Shown here one piece after another: positions 20,452-24,991 of a stretch of 24,991 nucleotides of DNA. Made by a program: the position numbers and the translations under genes. The DNA comes from a virus. Under the pieces are notes generated by a model, which saw only the letters and a list, made by a program, of their open reading frames with translations, was not told where the DNA came from and made no database searches. The stretch covers positions 64,001-88,991 of IMG/VR virus record IMGVR_UViG_3300043357_000064; one strand, given 5' to 3'. Position 1 is the stretch's first letter, and every line of letters begins with the position of its first letter.

Positions 20452-20679
20452 TGCATCCTCCGGGGGTCGGCCCGACGACGCAGCCGCGGCACGGGATCCG
20501 CTCTCCTCGTACCGCGACCGCCGTCGTGCGGGTGCGTAGACGCCTGCGGGCTTCGAAGTGAAGGCGTCGGTGCACGGGCTCGGCCGGGTGAGCTGCCGCG
20601 GCAGGCCTTGCTTACTGCCTGGGCGACACCCGGCCGGAGCCGTGCACTGAAACTAACGCCCGTCTATGACCGTCCACGG

Positions 20680-20706
20680 GTACAAAGTGGAGGGGTTGTT
20701 TTGTAC
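20680..20706. promoter_or_regulatory. GTACAAA...TTTGTAC operator-like palindrome
   Basis: GTACAAA (20680-20686) and TTTGTAC (20700-20706) are exact reverse complements 13 bp apart, just past the XRE-TPR stop and upstream of the small-protein/DUF397 unit. The half-site matches the palindrome before the XRE-TPR gene, pointing to common control. The 230 bp from here to GTG 20451 hold no gene. Confidence 0.65.
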
Positions 20707-20708
20707 CT

Positions 20709-21914
20709 CTAGGCGTGAACGCCGATCGATTCGGCGAGCTGCTCCGCGTCGCGGCGTGTTGTCGCAGGTCCGGCAGTGACGAGGCGTGCCGCCATGTCCC
20801 GTGCGGCGGGCGAGAACTCGACCGTCTCGGCGGAGATCGCATGGCCTTTCGTCAGCAGGTGCAGCGTCGCCTCAGGCGAGCCGGACATGTCGGCAGCACG
20901 GGCGAGTTCGATGTGATGCCGGGCCCGCCGGTCCGTTGACGGGATCGTCGCCGGATCCAGTGTCGCGGCCCGCCGCTGAGCGTCGTCGGTCTGGCCGAGG
21001 TCGACGGCGATCATCACGCTGTACACGTCGGCGAGCACGGATCCGACCCGCGTCCACGGGTGCACGTAGCCGGGCGGCAGGGCACGGCGGATGACTTCGT
21101 TCGCAGACTCCCAGTCGGCCCACGCCCCCTGGTCGCCGGAGCGGGCCTTGGTCAGCGCCGCGTTGAGGTGGATGTCGGCGAGCATCGCCGCGTACTCGGT
21201 CGCACCCTCTGCCACTCGCGGCTCGACCAGTCCTCGGGCTACCCGGAGTTGGTCGAGGGCCTCGTCGGCCCGGCCGCCGGCACGGAGGAGATGTGCGGCG
21301 TACCAGATGGAGGAGGCGATGGCGAGCGGGTCGTCGGCGTCCATGGCGGCCGTCATCCCGCGGTCGACGGTGAGCCAGCACAGTTCGCGGTCACCGTGCC
21401 ACGCCAGATACGCCTGGGCGACGTGATACGCCTGGGCGAGCACCGAGAGAGCCTCACGCTTTTCCGTGCCCTGCAGAAGGCGTACAGAGCGTTGCGCCTC
21501 GAGGAGTAGCCCGGGGACGAGTCGGCCGGTTTCGGAGTGCTGGCGCTCCGAGGTGTGCCACGTCTGCCACGCCGAATCCAGGAGCCCTCGCAGGTATGCG
21601 GGGCTCGACGGTTCACCGGAGACTTCGATCGGCCAACTCGTCAACGCCTTGCGGACCTCCGGGATCGCTTCATGGGTCGGGCGATCCCCGAACGTGATCT
21701 TCATGGACTCGCCGAACAGTTCGGTGAGGTCACGGATGTGCAGGTACGGTGCGATCCGCTGAGCAACCCGCAAGGTCAAGCCGCGGCGGCCGTTCTCGAC
21801 GAACTTGATGGTCGAGGCGGACACGTCAGACAGGGTCGCGAGTTGTTCGCGGGTGAGGCCGGCGAGTCGTCGCAAGCGTTCGACGCGGGCACCAACGGTA
21901 TGGACAACGTCCAC
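20709..21914 (-). CDS. XRE-type HTH regulator with TPR-like C-terminal domain
   Basis: A 401-aa protein. GTG 21914 is fixed by GGAGG (21921-21925) six bases upstream; the frame is open further but lacks another start signal. Residues 5-60 (HTVGARVERLRRLAGLTREQLATLSDVSASTIKFVENGRRGLTLRVAQRIAPYL) form the XRE HTH. From about residue 120 to the end come helix pairs typical of TPR repeats (WHTSERQHSETGRLVPGLLLEAQ; LAQAYHVAQAYLAW; ASSIWYAAHLLRAGGRADEALDQL; DVYSVMIAVDLGQTDDAQRRAATL). Such regulators are chromosomal in actinomycetes, paired with DUF397 proteins; the TPR part is thought to receive a signal or partner. Stop is TAG. Confidence 0.92.
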   Translation of the reverse strand: MDVVHTVGARVERLRRLAGLTREQLATLSDVSASTIKFVENGRRGLTLRVAQRIAPYLHIRDLTELFGESMKITFGDRPTHEAIPEVRKALTSWPIEVSGEPSSPAYLRGLLDSAWQTWHTSERQHSETGRLVPGLLLEAQRSVRLLQGTEKREALSVLAQAYHVAQAYLAWHGDRELCWLTVDRGMTAAMDADDPLAIASSIWYAAHLLRAGGRADEALDQLRVARGLVEPRVAEGATEYAAMLADIHLNAALTKARSGDQGAWADWESANEVIRRALPPGYVHPWTRVGSVLADVYSVMIAVDLGQTDDAQRRAATLDPATIPSTDRRARHHIELARAADMSGSPEATLHLLTKGHAISAETVEFSPAARDMAARLVTAGPATTRRDAEQLAESIGVHA

Positions 21915-21935
21915 AGTCAACCTCCGACGATCAGC

Positions 21936-21952
21936 GGGTACAAGTTGTACCC
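21936..21952. promoter_or_regulatory. GGGTACAA-G-TTGTACCC operator of the XRE-TPR gene
   Basis: A perfect 8-bp-arm palindrome (21936-21943 / 21945-21952) centred 30 bp before GTG 21914 and 11 bp upstream of its SD. Its position in the leader or promoter and the repeat of its half-site before the DUF397 unit suggest binding by the XRE-TPR protein (self-control). Confidence 0.75.
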
Positions 21953-21991
21953 ACGGTATCGGCGAAAGGTCACCGGTGTGTGCCAACCTCG

Positions 21992-22360
21992 CTAGCCCGG
22001 TTCCTTCCGTGCCCACGGTGCCACGTCCTTCGGCCCCAGAAGCACGGAGCGGTGATAGACGCAGCCGGGCGACACCTCGACCATCTTCCGCTCCCAGCCG
22101 CGGCCTGAGGGCACCGAAACGCACTTACACGCGGACTTGCGGAGATAGACGTTCTCGGTTCCGAGAGTCTCCGGGTCGGCGTGGATAGGGCAGCGGCGGC
22201 CTCTCTCGGCGAGGCGCATGAGGCCGCCGGGCTGGTCTACGTGTTCCCAGCGGCAGGCACAGTCGGGGCTGATCTCGCGTGGGTTGGCGTAGATCGGTGG
22301 ATCGGGTCGCATCGTACGAGCGTACGAGGCAACGTAGGGCCGGGGCCAGGAGTTCGTCAT
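21992..22360 (-). CDS. Cys/His-rich hypothetical protein
   Basis: A 122-aa protein. ATG 22360 is the first start inside the transcribed region; the frame is open further upstream but through the palindromic promoter. Four Cys/His groups (CACRWEH, RRCPIHAD, ACKCVSV, GCVYH) suggest two zinc sites. No family recognised. It ends 77 bp before the XRE-TPR gene in the same direction and diverges from the plus-strand amber-interrupted gene. SD weak. Stop is TAG. Confidence 0.62.
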   Translation of the reverse strand: MTNSWPRPYVASYARTMRPDPPIYANPREISPDCACRWEHVDQPGGLMRLAERGRRCPIHADPETLGTENVYLRKSACKCVSVPSGRGWERKMVEVSPGCVYHRSVLLGPKDVAPWARKEPG

Positions 22361-22376
22361 CGTGCCGGGTGAATGA

Positions 22377-22405
22377 TTGACACGGTAGACGCTACCGTGT
22401 ACCGT
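22377..22405 (+). promoter_or_regulatory. Consensus promoter filled by a palindromic operator
   Basis: TTGACA (22377-22382), 17-nt spacer, TACCGT (22400-22405). The spacer holds a perfect palindrome: ACACGGTAG (22380-22388), ACG, CTACCGTGT (22392-22400), followed by a third half-site TACCGTG (22400-22406). It drives the plus strand toward the gene at 22592 with a leader of about 180 nt. A bound regulator would sit between -35 and -10 and shut the promoter off. Confidence 0.85.
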
Positions 22406-22538
22406 GTTGTTTGTAAGGCAGTGAGGGACAAACTCCAGAGCAACGGGCACGGATAAACGGTAGGTAACCACCCCTACGTGATGCCAATCCCAAGGATCGC
22501 ATTCCGCTCCAGGCAAGTCGGAGGGTCACGCGAAGCGC

Positions 22539-22560
22539 CAGTGAGAAAACGGACTCACTG
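22539..22560 (+). other. Leader hairpin before the amber-interrupted gene
   Basis: CAGTGAG (22539-22545) and CTCACTG (22554-22560) pair perfectly around AAAACGGA, 20 bp before the AGGAGG of the gene at 22592. It could affect translation or mRNA stability; it is short and may be incidental. Confidence 0.45.
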
Positions 22561-22591
22561 CCTCACACTCCACCCGACCAGGAGGCCAGCC

Positions 22592-22855
22592 ATGAAGACC
22601 ACGACCCCCGCCCTCTACCGCGCGTTCCGGCTCATCCCGCTGTGGGAAACAGACGAACTCGGGATCTAGGTCACCACAGACCCCGCCACCGGCGAGCGAG
22701 TTGACGTCATGGACCGTCAAGCCTATGAGGACATGAAGGACAGCTAGGCGCTGCTCCGTGCCGAGGAGGGCTACGTCCGCCACCTCGAAACTCGCGATGA
22801 CGACTACTACCGCTGGTGTGACCAGATGGAATTTGCACTGGGACGGGTGCACTGA
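22592..22855 (+). pseudogene. Small gene with two in-frame TAG codons
   Basis: ATG 22592 has AGGAGG six bases upstream and lies behind a strong promoter. The frame runs 87 codons to TGA 22853-22855 but is interrupted by TAG at 22667-22669 (codon 26) and 22745-22747 (codon 52). Both stretches after the TAGs look coding: VTTDPATGERVDVMDRQAYEDM and LLRAEEGYVRHLETRDDDYYRWCDQMEFALGRVH, with G/C third positions and an acidic, helical second half. The final TGA overlaps the next gene's ATG by one base, so the original frame and coupling are kept. Either two point mutations have broken it, or the TAGs are read through. At least nine other genes here end in TAG, which argues against general recoding. 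A separate 25-aa leader peptide is also possible. No family recognised. Confidence 0.65.
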
Positions 22856-23019
22856 TGCCGGCACCGAAGAAGGCCAACACCGCAGCCGCCACGGCTGCGG
22901 TTGTTCGGCGTGGTCACGAGACCATGGCACGCAAGCTTCGTGAGGCTGGCTGGACGGTCATACCGCCCGATGATCCAGCGGACACATCAGCGGCGACGGA
23001 TAACCACGGAGCACCTTGA
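22855..23019 (+). CDS. Small basic/acidic protein coupled to the amber-interrupted gene
   Basis: A 54-aa frame from ATG 22855 (TGATG overlap): MPAPKKANTAAATAAVVRRG, then a helix HETMARKLREAGW and TVIPPDDPADTSAATD. It is followed 40 bp later by a terminator, so it is the last gene of this plus-strand unit. No SD of its own within reach except GGACGGG, so it depends on translation arriving from upstream. Function unknown. Confidence 0.6.
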   Translation: MPAPKKANTAAATAAVVRRGHETMARKLREAGWTVIPPDDPADTSAATDNHGAP

Positions 23020-23058
23020 TCCAGGTCTCGCGTCCCCACCGTCTCGGCCCAGACGTGG

Positions 23059-23095
23059 CGAAGGCTGAGCCTGCTACCAACAGGTTCAGCCTTCG
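23059..23095 (+). terminator. 15-bp stem-loop terminator between convergent units
   Basis: Arms 23059-23073 (CGAAGGCTGAGCCTG) and 23081-23095 pair along 15 bp with one G-U pair; loop CTACCAA. It lies between plus-strand genes ending at 23019 and minus-strand genes ending at 23337 and can serve both. Confidence 0.85.
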
Positions 23096-23336
23096 TTGTC
23101 CGGTGTGCTCTTAGCCAGTCCTCGGCTCTCACCATCGTCGGGCTACCGGCCTTGTCCTGCGGCAGTGGACCGGACGTTCTCAAACGATACGACAACGGCC
23201 CGACATCTCTGCCGGACCGTCGTGGCCTTGTCCAGTAGGCACCAGGGCCCGCAAGGACGGTTCACCAGCCGTGCGGTTGGCTGCTCGGCATCGCAACCGC
23301 AGGATCAGGATAGCGCTGCAAGCAACTCGGCCGGAG
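23096..23336. other. Non-coding gap after the convergent terminator
   Basis: With the preceding 40 bp and the terminator this makes a 317-bp gene-free interval. Frames here are short shadows without SD. I see no repeat, promoter or RNA fold I can support in it. Confidence 0.5.
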
Positions 23337-23567
23337 TCACGACGCCACGCTCACGAGGATGTCCAGGAACGGATCGGCGACGCAGTTGAATGCGACGTGC
23401 GCTTGAAGCATCGCCGCACGTTCCTGCTCGTTGTTGGCGTCGTATAGCCGGACAACCTTGTGGCAGCGGCCCGCGCGCTTCGCGACCGCCGTTTGGGTCA
23501 AGCCGTGTGCCTGCCGAGCGGTCACGAGCCGGTTGACCCACGCGGCGAGGTCGATGTCGTCGCTCAT
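23337..23567 (-). CDS. Small HTH protein
   Basis: A 76-aa protein. Residues 8-40 (AAWVNRLVTARQAHGLTQTAVAKRAGRCHKVVRLYDA) resemble an XRE-type helix-turn-helix ('R...glTQ..vA..aG....v...e'), though the recognition helix is unusual (CHKVVRLYD). ATG 23567 overlaps the DUF4326 stop by 4 nt. Last gene of the right-hand minus unit. DNA binding is inferred. Confidence 0.68.
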   Translation of the reverse strand: MSDDIDLAAWVNRLVTARQAHGLTQTAVAKRAGRCHKVVRLYDANNEQERAAMLQAHVAFNCVADPFLDILVSVAS

Positions 23568-23977
23568 GCGGACACCGCCGATGCCACAGCGGTACGCGAG
23601 CGGAGCCGGGCAGCGGCGGCCAATAGAACATCGCCGTGGCACGCCTGATCGGGCCGGCACGTGCACGCAACGTCCTTGCCGACCAGCTCCGGCAGCCGCT
23701 CCAGCAGCCGCTTCCGCCTCTCCGGGTAGCAGCGTCCCCAGTCGGGATCGTCCTCGATCCAATACCGGAAGGACCGGACCACGAACCCGCGCGCTTGCTC
23801 CTCGGTTTCGCCGTATCCGGCTTCGAGGGCTTCCGCGATGGTGAACGGATTGCCGAAGTTTGAGGTCCGATCGACGATCACCGTGTTCTCCGGACGTCGC
23901 CAACCTTTGACGCGCCGACGCTGGATCCGTTTCGGCCGCTCGGCGTCTACAGAGGAGGCGGAGAAGGTGGCGCTCAC
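23564..23977 (-). CDS. DUF4326 protein
   Basis: A 137-aa protein from GTG 23977 (GTGA overlap). It has the DUF4326 pattern: PKRIQRRRVKGWRRPENTVIVDRTSNFGNPFTI (about 14-46), FRYWIEDDP (77-85) and LVGKDVACTCRPDQACHGDVLLAAA (about 103-127), where the C-x-C-x4-C-H-x-D cluster may bind metal or form an active site. DUF4326 proteins are frequent in phages and mobile elements; their chemistry is unknown to me. The gene lies downstream of a DNA methyltransferase and a small zinc protein, a likely modification-related unit. Confidence 0.88.
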   Translation of the reverse strand: MSATFSASSVDAERPKRIQRRRVKGWRRPENTVIVDRTSNFGNPFTIAEALEAGYGETEEQARGFVVRSFRYWIEDDPDWGRCYPERRKRLLERLPELVGKDVACTCRPDQACHGDVLLAAAARLRSRTAVASAVSA

Positions 23978-24204
23978 GAGGCAACCAAGAACGCATCGGC
24001 CACGCGAAGCAACTCGTCCTCGCGGCCTTCCCAGTCGCGGGCGCCGCAGTCGTAGCAGACACACCAACCGGTGAAGTGGCCGTCTCCGGCGAGGTCGAGT
24101 TCGGTGCACCAGCCGTGCTGCCGTCCGAAGCGGCACTTCTTGAGCGCGCGCGCCACGGCGGCTTCACGCTGCGACTCGGTGAGGTCGCGGGTCAGGGTCA
24201 TCAT
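23974..24204 (-). CDS. Small Cys-rich protein between methyltransferase and DUF4326
   Basis: A 76-aa protein; residues 28-58 (CRFGRQHGWCTELDLAGDGHFTGWCVCYDCGARDWEG) contain five Cys and two His, enough for a zinc-ribbon-like site. Start ATG 24204 overlaps the methyltransferase stop by 4 nt; a second ATG follows at once. Function unknown. Confidence 0.7.
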   Translation of the reverse strand: MMTLTRDLTESQREAAVARALKKCRFGRQHGWCTELDLAGDGHFTGWCVCYDCGARDWEGREDELLRVADAFLVAS

Positions 24205-24991
24205 GCTGCGTCTCCTTCGTCAAATAGGGAAGCCTGACCGCGCACCTCGACGGGCGGCTTCGGTAGCCGCAGCACCCTTGCTCGCTGCGCCGGGTCAGAG
24301 GTACGCCACCGCGCGATCCGGCAGTAGTCGGCGGACATGTCGTTCGAGATGCCGATCCGGCCGAGCGCCGACGCGACGAGGGCAGTAGTTCCGGTCCCGC
24401 CGAATGGGTCAAGAACGACGCCATCGGCCGGGCACCATCCCCGGATGAACCAGTCCGGCCATGCGCTCGGAAACGCTGCGTGGTGGTCAACGCCGAGATG
24501 TTCCGGCACGATCAGCGGTTCGGTCGCGACCTCACGCACCGAGCCGGGCAGTTTACCCTTGGGATTCGGCGAAACAAGGTGGTCTTTCCATCCGGTGTTG
24601 TCGGTGGCGGAGATGTGCCGCTGCGTCTTATTGCTGGTGCCGAGCTTGCGCGGTGCGTCCCGGCGTGCCGGCTCTTCCCGGATCTGATCGATGTCGGCGA
24701 AATAGCGCGGCTGCATCGTCAGGTGCACCCAGTCTTCATGCGAGCGTCGTACGCGATCCCCGACCGACTCGGGTAGACCGTTGGGCTTGTCCCAAATCAC
24801 CACAGCCCGGACCGTCAGGCCCAGTTCGTCAAGGCACGCAATCCGGTATCGCTCCGGGATGAGCAGCAGCGTCTTGCGCGGGTAGCCCATCCCGGAGCGG
24901 TCAAGCGCACGGAGGCCGAAACGCCGCGCCTCCGACTTCTCATCAGTACCGGTCGACGCGCCCTTAGCGCTGTAGTACGAGTCGCCGAGGT
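24201..24991 (-). CDS. DNA methyltransferase, N4-C/N6-A type (5' end beyond window)
   Basis: The frame is open to the right edge; upstream of the internal ATG 24890 it continues with LGDSYYSAKGASTG and SEARRFGLRALDRSG, so the true start lies outside. The visible C-terminal part has RKTLLLIPERYRIACLDELGLTVRAVVIWDKPNGLP, the WVHLTMQPRYFAD segment, and motif I at the end: GVVLDPFGGTGTTALVASALGRIGI, followed by DYCRIARWR. Motif I after the catalytic DPPY region (expected beyond the edge) is the beta-class order. The enzyme methylates the amino group of adenine or cytosine in a short site; no endonuclease is seen, so it probably protects the phage genome or changes host methylation. Confidence 0.92.
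   Translation of the reverse strand, partial: LGDSYYSAKGASTGTDEKSEARRFGLRALDRSGMGYPRKTLLLIPERYRIACLDELGLTVRAVVIWDKPNGLPESVGDRVRRSHEDWVHLTMQPRYFADIDQIREEPARRDAPRKLGTSNKTQRHISATDNTGWKDHLVSPNPKGKLPGSVREVATEPLIVPEHLGVDHHAAFPSAWPDWFIRGWCPADGVVLDPFGGTGTTALVASALGRIGISNDMSADYCRIARWRTSDPAQRARVLRLPKPPVEVRGQASLFDEGDAA

Noticed and set aside
22592-22855. General TAG reassignment in this genome
   Set aside because: TAG is used as the final stop of many intact genes in the window, including integrase and repressor.
22526-22930. Minus-strand 134-aa open frame over the amber-interrupted gene
   Set aside because: Pro/Trp/Arg-rich shadow sequence with no SD; the plus strand has promoter, SD and coding-like sequence. 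Its existence does weaken slightly the claim that the plus gene is functional.

Overview
The window is high-GC actinobacterial mobile DNA, most likely a temperate actinophage genome (or an excised or tandemly integrated prophage-like element), not ordinary chromosome. The left 18 kb holds a dense phage early region: replication initiator, DnaB helicase, a RecE-like/RecT-like pair, a RusA-like resolvase, HNH endonuclease, C5 methyltransferase, many small DNA-binding and zinc-finger proteins, a divergent repressor/Cro-like immunity switch and a tyrosine integrase. WhiB-like, BldC-like, DUF397 and XRE-TPR proteins point to an actinomycete host; I cannot name the genus.

Layout. 1-2324 (minus): replication initiator (runs off the left edge), dnaB, two small genes. 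2461-2685 (plus): a lone Phd-like antitoxin. 2691-16383 (minus): about 34 tightly packed genes, mostly joined by 4-nt ATGA/GTGA overlaps, apparently read from a leaderless promoter at 16390-16418. One real break, 3844-4051, holds a tRNA-like fold and a perfect 12-bp hairpin. This block also carries an acyl carrier protein and a protein resembling the C-terminal part of IS110 transposases. 16384-16618: divergent operator region. 16619-18217 (plus): repressor and integrase. 18194-18444: an attachment site, made of the 3' part of a tRNA-Pro(CGG) gene flanked on both sides by paired GGCTCAC repeats that look like integrase arm sites. Because both arms and one core are together, and no 5' half of the tRNA adjoins, this reads as an intact attP.

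18428-24991: a small membrane protein, a 650-bp non-coding stretch with a 24-bp tandem repeat, a GntR regulator, an actinomycete regulatory set (XRE-TPR regulator, two small genes, DUF397) with matching GTACAA palindromes before two of its transcription units, a Cys/His-rich gene diverging from a strong palindromic promoter, a plus-strand gene interrupted by two in-frame TAG codons, and a minus-strand group (DNA methyltransferase running off the right edge, small zinc protein, DUF4326 protein, HTH protein).

How it fits together (inference): the repressor and the Cro-like protein compete at shared ATGCAGCA-type sites to choose lysogeny or expression of the leftward early operon; that operon supplies recombination, modification, regulation and finally replication functions; integrase plus the excisionase-like protein act at attP. 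The genes right of attP resemble lysogen-expressed cargo that could act on host regulation. All names come from reading the sequence; no database search was run.
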